Below are positions 51,188-59,505 of a DNA stretch of 64,000 nucleotides, piece after piece. Within the stretch, counting starts at the first letter, position 1, and the number at the start of each line of letters is the position of its first letter. The notes below the pieces were generated by a model. It had not been told where the DNA came from. It did no database searches and saw only the letters and a list, made by a program, of their open reading frames with translations. The stretch lies in assembly GCA_947474395.1 (NCBI GenBank), contig CANJID010000005.1, positions 29,583 to 93,582 on the forward strand, given 5' to 3'. The translations under genes were made by a program, and so were the position numbers. This DNA is from Caulobacterales bacterium (GTDB lineage: Bacteria > Pseudomonadota > Alphaproteobacteria > Caulobacterales > Caulobacteraceae).

Positions 51188-52435
51188 ATGAAGAGACTTC
51201 TTCGATCGCCAACCATCGTGTTGGCGCTGCTCTGCGCCATGTACTTCCTCACCTACGTCGACCGGGTGAACATCAACACGGCGGCGTCCTCCATCAAAGA
51301 GCAGTTCCACCTCAACAACACCCAGCTCGGCTTCGTCTTCTCCGCCTTCGCCTATCCCTATCTCGCCTGCCAGATCGTCGGTGGCCTGATCTCCGACCGC
51401 TGGGGCGCGCGCAAGACCCTGGTGATCTGCGGCCTGGTCTGGGCCGTCGCGACCATGCTGACGGGCCTCTCCATGGGCCTGGTCTCCCTCTTCATGGCCC
51501 GGTTGCTGCTCGGCCTGGGGGAGGGCGCGACCTTCCCGGCCGCGACCCAGGCGATGCAGAAGTGGGTGCCGGCGCACAGGCGCGGCTTCGCGCAAGGGTT
51601 GACCCATTCGTTCTCGCGCTTCGGCAACGCGGTCACCCCCCCGATCGTCGCCGCCCTGGTGGTGTCCCTGACCTGGCGCGGCTCCTTCTTCGTCATCGGC
51701 GCGATCAGCCTGATCTGGGTGGTGCTGTGGGGCCTCTATTTCCGAGACGACCCTCGCGACCATCCCGGGATGACGCCCGAGGACCTCGCGGCCCTGCCGC
51801 CGCCCGTGGAGAAGCGCAAGGTCGCGATCCCCTGGGGCGCGCTGGTCAAGCGCATGTGGCCGGTGACCCTGACCTATTTCTGCTACGGCTGGACCCTGTG
51901 GATCTACCTCAACTGGATCCCATCGTTCTTCAAGAACAGCTACCAGATGGACATCAAGGACTCGGCGATCTTCGCGGCGGGGGTGTTCCTGGCCGGGGTG
52001 GTCGGAGACACCCTGGGCGGGGTGGTCTCGGACCGGATTCTGCGGCGCACCGGCAAGCTCCGGCTGGCGCGCCTGACCGTGATCGTGGGCGGCTTCGTGG
52101 GCGCCCTGATCTCCCTGATCCCCTTGTTGTTCGTACGCGACCTGACGACGGTGGTCCTGTCGCTCTCCGCCGGCTTCTTCTTCGCCGAGCTGGTGGTCGG
52201 GCCGATCTGGTCGGTGCCGATGGACATCGCCCCGGAGCACTCGGGCACGGCGGCGGGCCTGATGAACATCGGCTCGGCCGGAGCCGCGATCGTCTCGCCG
52301 ATCATCGGCGGCTATCTGATCGACGTCACCGGCAACTGGTACCTGCCCTTCATCGTGACGATGGGCATGCTGGGGCTGGGCGCGGTCTGCGCCTTCGGCA
52401 TGCCGATCCGCTCGGAGCCGGCGCGCTCGACCTAG
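51188..52435 (+). CDS. MFS transporter, anion:cation symporter (ACS) family
   Basis: 415 residues with twelve helices. It begins TIVLALLCAMYFLTYVDRVNINTAA, followed by FAYPYLACQIVGGLISDRWGARKTL, the motif pattern of the ACS group that carries hexuronates, tartrate, phthalate and similar organic anions. The RxWxPxxxRG-like segment WVPAHRRGFAQG is also typical. It is co-directional with the aminotransferase, so the imported acid may feed that enzyme. The stop overlaps the convergent small gene within a CTAG. Confidence 0.9.
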   Translation: MKRLLRSPTIVLALLCAMYFLTYVDRVNINTAASSIKEQFHLNNTQLGFVFSAFAYPYLACQIVGGLISDRWGARKTLVICGLVWAVATMLTGLSMGLVSLFMARLLLGLGEGATFPAATQAMQKWVPAHRRGFAQGLTHSFSRFGNAVTPPIVAALVVSLTWRGSFFVIGAISLIWVVLWGLYFRDDPRDHPGMTPEDLAALPPPVEKRKVAIPWGALVKRMWPVTLTYFCYGWTLWIYLNWIPSFFKNSYQMDIKDSAIFAAGVFLAGVVGDTLGGVVSDRILRRTGKLRLARLTVIVGGFVGALISLIPLLFVRDLTTVVLSLSAGFFFAELVVGPIWSVPMDIAPEHSGTAAGLMNIGSAGAAIVSPIIGGYLIDVTGNWYLPFIVTMGMLGLGAVCAFGMPIRSEPARST

Positions 52436-52620
52436 TGCATCCGGGGCTTGGCGTCCGCGTCGGCCTCGGCGATCTCGGCCAGCAGGGCTCGTGCGTCCAG
52501 GAACGGCTGGCTGCGGCGGAAGTCCTCGCCCTTCTCGTCCACGATCACCCGCTGCTCCTCTATGGCTTCGACGAGGTCCAGGAGGGCGACGACGAGCCTG
52601 TTGATCAGCGGCTTGGGCAT
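52432..52620 (-). CDS. Small acidic protein, function unknown
   Basis: 62 residues: MPKPLINRLVVALLDLVEAI, then a helical segment with EEQRVIVDEKGEDFRRSQPF and LDARALLAEIAEADADAKP. It looks all-helical, amphipathic and cytosolic. No clear ribosome-binding site precedes ATG 52620, so support is moderate. The TAG stop shares CTAG with the convergent MFS stop. A much longer open frame in the same phase covers the antisense of the EamA gene and is not used. Confidence 0.55.
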   Translation of the reverse strand: MPKPLINRLVVALLDLVEAIEEQRVIVDEKGEDFRRSQPFLDARALLAEIAEADADAKPRMH

Positions 52621-52655
52621 GGAAGGCAAACGCAAAGCTCGGCCGTGGGTTCTCA

Positions 52656-53570
52656 CTAAACCGAGGGCTTTCGCGCGCTGCGTTCCGCCAGCAGGATTCC
52701 AGCCAGCACCAGGGCGAGCGCGGCAGCGTGATAGAGCCCGAACTGCTCGTGAAGGATGATCACGGCCAGGATCGCCCCGAAGATCGGCACCAGGTTGACG
52801 AAGAGGCCCGCCCGTCCCGGCCCGATCAGGGCCACGGCCCGCATGAAGGAGAGCTGGGCCAGGGCCGTCGGGATCAGGCCGATGTAGCTCAGCAGCAGCC
52901 AGCCCTTCAGCGTCGGCCATTGCTCCTGGTGGAGGGCCGCCTCCAGCCCCATCAGCGGCAGGGAGGTGAGGAAGGCCGCGACCGCCATACCGGCGAAGAG
53001 GGCTAGCCCCGGTATGCCCTGCAGACCGCGCAAGGCCACGGTGAAGCCCGAATAGAGCACGCACGCCCCGAGGATCATGATGTCGCCGACGTTGAACCCC
53101 AGGGTCAAAAGGGTCTCCAGGTGTCCCTTGCAGGCGACGACGGCGATCCCCGCGAGGGTGATGGTCATGCCCGCGACCTGCCCCTTGCGGATCGGCGTGC
53201 GGTAGACCGCCAGGCCCCCCAGGAGCACCAGCGCCGGCATGGCCCCCTGGATGATCGACAGGTTCACCGCGGTGGTGTGGTGCGCGGCGGTGAAATAGAG
53301 GGCGTTGAAGAAGGTATAGCCCGAGGCGCCCATGGCCAGGACCGTGGGCCAGCGGGCCCACACCGCCGGCCAGCCGGCGGCGATGCGCCGCCACTGCAGC
53401 CCGAAAAGGGCGATCAGCACGAGGCCCCAGCGCACCGAGGTCAGGACCATGGGCGAGACCTCGCCCACCGCCAGCCGGCTGGCGATGGAGTTGCCCGCCC
53501 AGGCGAGCATGGTGAGGAGGAGGAGCGTGTAGGGCCGGTGGCTCAGCCAGGCGACGGGGCCCCCGGCCAC
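52656..53570 (-). CDS. EamA/DMT family transporter
   Basis: 304 residues with ten helices in two EamA repeats (about 12-145 and 160-295). WAGNSIASRLAVGEVSPMVL in helix 1-2, ALYFTAAHHTTAVNLSIIQGAMPAL in helix 4, and FVNLVPIFGAILAVIILHE in the second repeat are characteristic. It is a drug/metabolite exporter-type protein of unknown substrate. It lies 3 nt after the stop region of the DUF1080 gene, so the two are probably co-transcribed in the minus direction (the DUF1080 gene first). Confidence 0.9.
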   Translation of the reverse strand: MAGGPVAWLSHRPYTLLLLTMLAWAGNSIASRLAVGEVSPMVLTSVRWGLVLIALFGLQWRRIAAGWPAVWARWPTVLAMGASGYTFFNALYFTAAHHTTAVNLSIIQGAMPALVLLGGLAVYRTPIRKGQVAGMTITLAGIAVVACKGHLETLLTLGFNVGDIMILGACVLYSGFTVALRGLQGIPGLALFAGMAVAAFLTSLPLMGLEAALHQEQWPTLKGWLLLSYIGLIPTALAQLSFMRAVALIGPGRAGLFVNLVPIFGAILAVIILHEQFGLYHAAALALVLAGILLAERSARKPSV

Positions 53571-53573
53571 GCC

Positions 53574-54167
53574 CTAAAGTTCCCGCACCTGCACCTTGCG
53601 GAATTTCACCACGCCTGAGCCGTACTGCAGGGCGATGCGTCCGTGGGCGTGCAGATCGTCCCTGGCTTTGTCCACGGTCTTCACCCCGTTGACCGAGACG
53701 GTGAAGACGTCGCCCTGGGCGATGATTTCCATCACGTTCCAGCGCCCGCCGGTCTTGGGGACGGGGGAGACCTTGCCCACGTCGACGATGCCGCCGGTGG
53801 CGTAGGTCTGGTCCGGGCGCTTGTCGAAGATGTTGACCTCGTAGGCGTTGCCGGTCTTGCCGGCGCTGATGGTCAGGGGATTGGTGCAGCGGATGAAAAC
53901 CCCCGAATTGGCGTCGTCGCTGACCCAGAACTCGGCGCGCGCCTCGAAGTCCCCGTAGGTCTCGTCCGAGACCAGGAAGCCGCCGGCGCCCTTGTCGGCC
54001 TCAACGGCGCCGTCCTTCAGCGACCAGTTGGCCTCGCCGATCGGGCTCCAGCCCTTGAGGCTCCTGCCGTCGAAGATGGTCTTCCAGCCGCGCCGGGCGG
54101 CGGCCATCGCGAGGGTGGGGGCGACCGCGGCCGTCAGGCCGAGCGCGAGGATGGACCGGCGCAGCAT
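53574..54167 (-). CDS. DUF1080 (3-keto-disaccharide hydrolase) domain protein, exported
   Basis: 197 residues from ATG 54167 with AGGGAGG upstream. A signal peptide (MLRRSILALGLTAAVAPTLA) is followed by a concanavalin-like DUF1080 fold: WKTIFDGRSLKGWSP, GDFEARAEFWVSDDANSGVF, NVMEIIAQGDVFTVSVNG and HGRIALQYGSGVVKFRKVQV. Members hydrolyse 3-keto-glycosides or act as lectin-like modules. A GMC oxidoreductase, whose class can oxidise sugars at C3, starts 139 bp away in the divergent direction, so a 3-keto-glycoside route is possible but unproved. Confidence 0.88.
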   Translation of the reverse strand: MLRRSILALGLTAAVAPTLAMAAARRGWKTIFDGRSLKGWSPIGEANWSLKDGAVEADKGAGGFLVSDETYGDFEARAEFWVSDDANSGVFIRCTNPLTISAGKTGNAYEVNIFDKRPDQTYATGGIVDVGKVSPVPKTGGRWNVMEIIAQGDVFTVSVNGVKTVDKARDDLHAHGRIALQYGSGVVKFRKVQVREL

Positions 54168-54306
54168 GGGAGCCTCCCTGTTCTTCTCGACGGCGCTTGA
54201 AACGGCGCGGGCGCAAGGTAGCGCCGCCCCGCCCTTTGGCAAACCGGCCTGCCTTGACCGCGCCGGGCGCCGCCGCGAAGGTGCGGCGCGCGGGCGTGAG
54301 TGAACA

Positions 54307-55929
54307 ATGGCAAGTTACGACTACATCATCGTCGGGGCCGGCTCGGCCGGCTGCGTGCTGGCCAACCGGCTGTCGGCGGACCCCGCGCGCACCGTGCTGC
54401 TGCTGGAGGCCGGCGGGTCGGACGACCGGCCGCTGATGGCCATGCCGCTGGCCTGGCGCGATACCTTCATGGATCCGGTCGTGGGCTGGGGCTACGAGAG
54501 CGAGCCCGAGCCCTACGCCGACAACCGCAAGGTCCGCTCGCCGCGCGGCAAGGTGCTGGGCGGGTCGTCCTCGGTGAACGGGATGATGTACCAGCGGGGC
54601 CACGCCTTCGACTACGACCAGTGGGCCCAGATGGGGCTGAAGGGCTGGTCCTACGCCGAGGTCCTGCCCTACTTCCGCAAGATGGAGACGAGCTGGCGGG
54701 GGGAGGGGCCCTACCACGGCGGCTCCGGCCCCCTGACCGTTTCGCGCCACCATGCCGACCCGGTGATCTATCCGGCCGTGATCCGGACCGCCGAGGCGCT
54801 CGGCTACAAGCACCTGGACGACTTCCACGGCGCGGAGGCCGAGGGCTTCTCGTCGCCGGAGTTCACCGTGCACAAGGGCCGGCGGGGCTCGACCTCGCAG
54901 CGCTACCTGCATCCGGTGATGGGCCGCCCCAACCTCACGGTCGAGACCCATGCCCTGACCCACAAGGTGCTGATCCAGGACGGCCGCGCGGTGGGGGTGC
55001 GCTTCGAACAAAAGGGAGAGGTCAGGGACGTCATGGCGACCCGCGAGGTGATCCTGGCGGCGGGCACCTTCAACTCGCCCCAGGTCCTGCTGCTGTCCGG
55101 CGTCGGCCCGGCGGAGGCGCTGAAGGCGGCGGGGGTCGAGGTGGTCCACGACCTGCCCGGCGTCGGCAAGAACCTGCAGGACCACCACTCCATCGGCGTG
55201 GCCTACAACGCGAAGGGCAAGATCGGCTTCGACAGCCAGCTTCGCTTCGACCGCATGGCCCTGGCGGTCGTGCAGTGGCGGCTGTTCGGAACCGGCCCCA
55301 TCGCCGACCTGCCGGTCTCGGCCCAGGGCTTCTACCGCAGCCGGCCGGGGCTGGAGGCGCCCGACGTGCAGTTCCTGATCAGCCCGGTCTCCATGCTGGC
55401 CAAGGTCTGGTTCCCCGGCTGGCGCAAGGGCGCCGGCCACGTCTTCTCCTTCGCCAACGTGCTGCTGCGTCCCGCCTCCACCGGCGAGGTGACGCTGAGG
55501 TCCGCCGACCCCGCCGACAAGCCGAAGATCCTCTACAACCTCCTGAAGGAGGAGAGCGACCGCGACGCCTTCCGCCGCATGGTCCGCTTCATCCGCCGCT
55601 TCTTCGCCACCGAGCCTGCCGCGAGCCTCGTCGACGGCGAGCGCATGCCGGGCCCGGACGTGCAGACCGACGCCGAGATCGACGCCTATGTCCGCGGCAT
55701 GATCGGCACGGCCATGCACCCCACCTCGACCTGCGCCATGGGCACCGGCCCGATGGCGGTGCTCGACAACGCGTGCCGGGTGCGAGGCATCGAGGGCCTG
55801 CGGGTGGTGGACGCCTCGTCCTTCCCCGCCATCGTCGGCGGCAACACCAACGCCCCGGTGATCATGCTGGCGGAGCGGGCGTCGGACCTGATCCTGGGGA
55901 ACGCCCCTTTGCCTGCGGCCACCGTCTAA
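54307..55929 (+). CDS. GMC family oxidoreductase (second copy)
   Basis: 540 residues. It has IIVGAGSAGCVLANRLSADP for FAD, GKVLGGSSSVNGMMYQRGHA around 80-100, and active-site MHPTSTCAMG with VGGNTNAPVIM. It shares the HPVMGRPNLTVETHALTHKV block with the 32232-33878 enzyme, so the two are paralogues. No signal peptide is present. It is divergent from the DUF1080 gene. Substrate is an alcohol, sugar or aromatic alcohol. Confidence 0.92.
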   Translation: MASYDYIIVGAGSAGCVLANRLSADPARTVLLLEAGGSDDRPLMAMPLAWRDTFMDPVVGWGYESEPEPYADNRKVRSPRGKVLGGSSSVNGMMYQRGHAFDYDQWAQMGLKGWSYAEVLPYFRKMETSWRGEGPYHGGSGPLTVSRHHADPVIYPAVIRTAEALGYKHLDDFHGAEAEGFSSPEFTVHKGRRGSTSQRYLHPVMGRPNLTVETHALTHKVLIQDGRAVGVRFEQKGEVRDVMATREVILAAGTFNSPQVLLLSGVGPAEALKAAGVEVVHDLPGVGKNLQDHHSIGVAYNAKGKIGFDSQLRFDRMALAVVQWRLFGTGPIADLPVSAQGFYRSRPGLEAPDVQFLISPVSMLAKVWFPGWRKGAGHVFSFANVLLRPASTGEVTLRSADPADKPKILYNLLKEESDRDAFRRMVRFIRRFFATEPAASLVDGERMPGPDVQTDAEIDAYVRGMIGTAMHPTSTCAMGTGPMAVLDNACRVRGIEGLRVVDASSFPAIVGGNTNAPVIMLAERASDLILGNAPLPAATV

Positions 55930-55940
55930 AATTCACAAAA

Positions 55941-56037
55941 CCCGCTCACCCCGGCGGAAGCCGGGGCCCAGGCTTGGGCGGCTGGGCATGCGGGCTTCAG
56001 AAAAAGCCTGGGTCCCGGCTTTCGCCGGGATGAGCGG
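55941..56037. repeat. Extragenic palindrome, family R2, second copy
   Basis: CCCGCTCACCCCGGCGGAAGCCGGG at the left faces CCCGGCTTTCGCCGGGATGAGCGG at the right, with AAAAAGCCTGGG within. It ends the oxidoreductase transcript and is convergent with the DUF3237 gene. Confidence 0.85.
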
Positions 56038-56082
56038 AAAATAAGAGGACGGGAGAGGTACTCGGTCAGCCTCTCCGGCCCG

Positions 56083-56595
56083 CTAAAGCACCGCCCAATA
56101 CCGGAACAGGCTGTGATCCACGTCGCCGTCCTTGGCGGGTTTGCGCTCGCCCGCGCCCAGCACCACGGTCCGGTTCAGCCACTCGTGGGGTCCGTCGGGG
56201 GCGCGGAAATAGGGGGTGCAGCGGAAGTAGCCGGGGCGCTCGGGCAGGCCATCGCCGGCCGCGCGGGGGCCGTACACATAGCCCTTGTTCTGGATGTAGA
56301 TCTTGGCCCCGTCGTCAGCCTCCAGCATGTAGTGGGCGTTCAGCTCCACCACCCCGTCGGTGCGCACAACGGGCCAGTCGGCGCCGGAGACATCCACCAC
56401 CACCCCGTTCAGCCGGGGCCCGCTGACGATGCCGCTCTTGACCGAGGTGTAGCCGTGGCTTGGCCCGCCCGGATGGATCGGGCCCCACATCCAGCGGTCC
56501 TTGAAGTCGATGCGGATGTCGAAGGCGTGCTCGAGCCTGGGGGTCCCGCCCTGGTAGTCCATCGCGTCTGTCTCCGGCGTTGCTTGGTCGGACAA
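56083..56595 (-). CDS. DUF3237 family protein (second copy)
   Basis: 170 residues. It shows the same layout as the 36458 protein: FDIRIDFKDRWMWG, GIVSGPRLNGVVVDVSGADW, ELNAHYMLEADDGAKIYIQN and a terminal SLFRYWAVL, with a longer mid-loop (GPRAAGDGLPERPGYFR). It starts with ATG 56595 without a strong site. It lies downstream of the TonB receptor gene on the same strand, behind a terminator. Confidence 0.87.
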   Translation of the reverse strand: MSDQATPETDAMDYQGGTPRLEHAFDIRIDFKDRWMWGPIHPGGPSHGYTSVKSGIVSGPRLNGVVVDVSGADWPVVRTDGVVELNAHYMLEADDGAKIYIQNKGYVYGPRAAGDGLPERPGYFRCTPYFRAPDGPHEWLNRTVVLGAGERKPAKDGDVDHSLFRYWAVL

Positions 56596-56650
56596 GGGCT
56601 AGCCCAGGACGGCCGTCCCGTCGAACCCTAAGCCGGTCGTGTTCGCGGCG

Positions 56651-56692
56651 AATAAGAAACGGCCCCCCGCCCGTCCGAAAGGCGAGGGGCCG
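56651..56692 (-). terminator. Intrinsic terminator after the TonB receptor gene
   Basis: On the minus strand CGGCCCCTCGCC-tttcgga-cGGGCGGGGGGCCG is followed by TTTCTTATT. A long GC stem with a T-rich tail about 24 nt past the receptor stop fits a rho-independent terminator. Confidence 0.8.
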
Positions 56693-56715
56693 CTAGCTGG
56701 TGCGGCGGGGGGCGC

Positions 56716-59283
56716 CTACCAGCGAGTGCGAAGAGTGGCGAAGAACTCCCGCGGGCGGTTGTAAGTGGCGAACACCACCGCCACCCCGCCCTGGTTCTGG
56801 CCGGTCACCACGTAGCGTTGATCCGAAAGGTTGGTCCCGCCCACGGTCAGCTCCCAGCGGTCCTTGGGGGCCCTGTAGGTGGCCGACATGTTGAAGTCGT
56901 TGACCACCGGCCGGGCCAGGAGGGCGGTGTTGCCGAGGTCGTTGAACATGGCCGAGGTGCGCGTGTAGTCGGCGTTGATCTGGATGCGCCCGCCGTTCGA
57001 GAGGTCGAACTGCAGCTGCGGTCCGAAGTTGATCTTCAGCTCCGGCGTCTTGGGCAGGCTGAAGGCGGTGGTGATGTTGACCCCATTGTCGCCGACCCCC
57101 GGGGCCACCCGGCTGTAGCGGGCGTGGATGTAGCCGAGGCTGCCGTTGAACGAGAGGTTGGCGTTGATCACCGTCTGGACCTCGCCCTCGAAGCCCCAGA
57201 TCACCGCGTCGCCCGCGTTCAGGAAGGTGGGGGAGATGCCCTGCTGCGAGTTGAGCTGGATGTTCTTGTAGCTGGTGTGGAAGGTGGCGAGGTTCAGCCG
57301 CACCCGCCGCTCGAACAGCTGCGACTTCAGCCCGAATTCCTCGGCGGTGGCCTTCTCCGGATCGAAGTGGAGGGAGGCGTCGTAGGTCGGGTGCGGGTTG
57401 GACAGGCGCGTCGTCCAGCTGCCGGTCTTGAAGCCCTGGGAGTAGGAGACATAGGCCATGACGTCGTCGCTGAGGGCCAGCTCCAGCCCCAGCTTCGGCG
57501 CGAAGTTGCTGAAGTTCTGCACCCTCACCCCGGCCGGATAGTAGCGGTAGGGCTGGCTCGGATTGGGGAAGCCCAGGAAGGACTGGCAGTTGACGCCGGC
57601 CGGCGCCGGGAAGCCCAGGGCCAGGGCCGAGCCGCTGGGCGGATTGCAGCCGCTGATCTTGTAGGCAAGGCCGTTGTCGTCGGTCTGAAAGCCCTCGAAG
57701 GTCTTGTGCTCGTCGGTGTAGCGGCCGCCGACCGTCAGGCTGAGGATGTCGGTGAGCTTGAAGTTGGTGTGGAAGTAGAGCGCCCAGGCCCGGGTGGCGA
57801 GATCGTTCGGTCCGTCGATCTGCAGGAGCGCGCCCGGGAAGGTCACATAGTCGTGCAGGTGGCCGGATTCCTTGAAGTAATAGGCGCCCAGCACATAGCT
57901 CAGCCGCTTGCTCAAGGCGTCGCCGGTGAGCTGGGCCTCTTCCGAGAACTCGTGCTGCGGCATGGCGAAGGAGGTGTGCAGGATGTCGAGCGGCGAGCCG
58001 TCGAGGTCCATCCCCGCCTTCCAGTTCAGCTTGCGAAAGGCCGTGATCGACTTGAGCGCCATGGAGTCGCTCAGGGCCCAGTCGATGGTCCCCGCCACGC
58101 CCCAGTTGTTCAGCTTGGAGAAGCTGTTGCCGGTGGCGTAGCTGGTGTCGATGTCGCCGGTGACGAAGCGCTTGTCGTAAGGAAGGCGGTTGTCGGTCGC
58201 GATCCCGTTGACGTTCACCCCGCCCAGGGCCGGCAGCACCTGCATCGCCGTCGGCGTGCCCGGCAGGCCGCCCCGCGTCGAAGAGCAGAGCACCCCCAGC
58301 GGCACGCCGTTCAGGCACAGGTTGTAGAGGCCCGCCAGGCCCCCGCTGTTGGGGTCGATGGCCAGGACCGAGTTGGCCGAGGCCGACTGGTTCACCCGGG
58401 TGTAGTCGCCGGTGACCGTCAGCTTCAGGGCGTCGGTGGCCAGGAACAGGGCCTTGCCGCGCACGGTCCAGGAGTTCTGCCCGCCCTCGCGGCTCGAGGT
58501 CTTGTAGCCGGCGGCCGGCAGCTTGTCGTAGCCGTCGATGGCGTAGTTGCAGACGGTCCCCGAGGCGAGGGCGTCGCAGTCCGGGATGCCCGAGGTCTTG
58601 GCCGACGAGCCGGGGAAGGGGATGCGCTTCTGGTAGCCGTCGCGGTGCAGGTAGGAGAACGACAGGCTGGTCAGGACCTTGTCGCTGATCGGCAGGTCGG
58701 CCGTGGCCAGCACGTCGCGCCGGGCGTAGCTGCCGCCGGTCACTTCGCCGCGGAACATGAACTGGTTCTTCGGGTCGCGGGTGACGATGGAGATGGCGCC
58801 GCCGATGGTGTTGCGGCCGAACAGGTCCCCTTGCGGGCCCTTCAGCACCTCGACCCGCTCGACGTCCAGCAGGCCCGTATTGGCCCCCACCGAACGGGCG
58901 AGATAGACCCCGTCCACATAGACCCCCACGCCGGGGTCGAAGTTGAAGGCGAAGTCGTTCTGGCCGATGCCGCGGACATAGGCCGCCAGCACGGTGTCCG
59001 AGCCGGAGAAGGGCGTGCCGGCGTCGAGGGTCACGTTCGGCGTCGAGTTGGAGAGCTGGGAGACCTCGCGGATGCCCTTTGCCTCGAGCGCCGCGGCGCT
59101 GAAGGCGGTGACCGCGATCGGCACGTTCTGGACGTTTTCGGCCCGCTTCTGGGAGGTGACCACCACCTCCTCGACCGTGCCCTGCTGCTGGGCCGCCGCA
59201 GCGCCCGCCAGGCCCAGGACAAGGGCTCCGGTGAAGACAGAACTCAGCAGACGCGCGCGGGCGCCTATCCTTCCTACGGTCAT
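56716..59283 (-). CDS. TonB-dependent outer-membrane receptor
   Basis: 855 residues. A signal peptide (1 to about 31, ending AAAQQ) is followed by the TonB box EEVVVTSQKR and the plug (about 45-165) with VLAAYVRGIGQNDF, VYVDGVYLARSVG and LLDVERVEVLKGPQG. The 22-strand barrel follows and ends in the typical C-terminal strand, RPREFFATLRTRW, with a terminal aromatic residue. This is the sphingomonad/Caulobacterales receptor class linked with uptake of aromatic, terpenoid or glycosidic compounds rather than siderophores. It is the obvious outer-membrane entry point for the catabolic genes in this region. Confidence 0.95.
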   Translation of the reverse strand: MTVGRIGARARLLSSVFTGALVLGLAGAAAAQQQGTVEEVVVTSQKRAENVQNVPIAVTAFSAAALEAKGIREVSQLSNSTPNVTLDAGTPFSGSDTVLAAYVRGIGQNDFAFNFDPGVGVYVDGVYLARSVGANTGLLDVERVEVLKGPQGDLFGRNTIGGAISIVTRDPKNQFMFRGEVTGGSYARRDVLATADLPISDKVLTSLSFSYLHRDGYQKRIPFPGSSAKTSGIPDCDALASGTVCNYAIDGYDKLPAAGYKTSSREGGQNSWTVRGKALFLATDALKLTVTGDYTRVNQSASANSVLAIDPNSGGLAGLYNLCLNGVPLGVLCSSTRGGLPGTPTAMQVLPALGGVNVNGIATDNRLPYDKRFVTGDIDTSYATGNSFSKLNNWGVAGTIDWALSDSMALKSITAFRKLNWKAGMDLDGSPLDILHTSFAMPQHEFSEEAQLTGDALSKRLSYVLGAYYFKESGHLHDYVTFPGALLQIDGPNDLATRAWALYFHTNFKLTDILSLTVGGRYTDEHKTFEGFQTDDNGLAYKISGCNPPSGSALALGFPAPAGVNCQSFLGFPNPSQPYRYYPAGVRVQNFSNFAPKLGLELALSDDVMAYVSYSQGFKTGSWTTRLSNPHPTYDASLHFDPEKATAEEFGLKSQLFERRVRLNLATFHTSYKNIQLNSQQGISPTFLNAGDAVIWGFEGEVQTVINANLSFNGSLGYIHARYSRVAPGVGDNGVNITTAFSLPKTPELKINFGPQLQFDLSNGGRIQINADYTRTSAMFNDLGNTALLARPVVNDFNMSATYRAPKDRWELTVGGTNLSDQRYVVTGQNQGGVAVVFATYNRPREFFATLRTRW

Positions 59284-59342
59284 CCTGGGTCTCCCTCTAT
59301 GCCCGCCGGAACTTGAGCGCCCGGCTTGGTGATCGCCGTACG

Positions 59343-59357
59343 GTTATCATAGGTAAC
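59343..59357. promoter_or_regulatory. Palindrome upstream of the TonB receptor gene
   Basis: GTTATC-ata-GGTAAC is an imperfect 6-bp-arm palindrome (one mismatch) 60-74 bp before the receptor start and 149 bp before the antiporter start. It could be a repressor operator of the GntR or LacI kind; this is inference. Confidence 0.4.
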
Positions 59358-59505
59358 TTGGGAAGAATACGCCCGCCAAGCTTGCTCCGGCGCAAATACG
59401 CGCAATGCGTGCAAGGGCGCCACACCGGAGCTGCCTGTCGCCAAGCGCGGCGCGTCCTGTCATTGAGACGGGAGCGGATTCACAAGGCCCGGGATCGAAG
59501 CTTTC

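Noticed and set aside
52432..53394. A 320-residue open frame covering the small gene and the EamA antiphase region
   Set aside because: Only its last 62 codons look like protein; the rest overlaps the clear transporter gene in another phase on the same strand.
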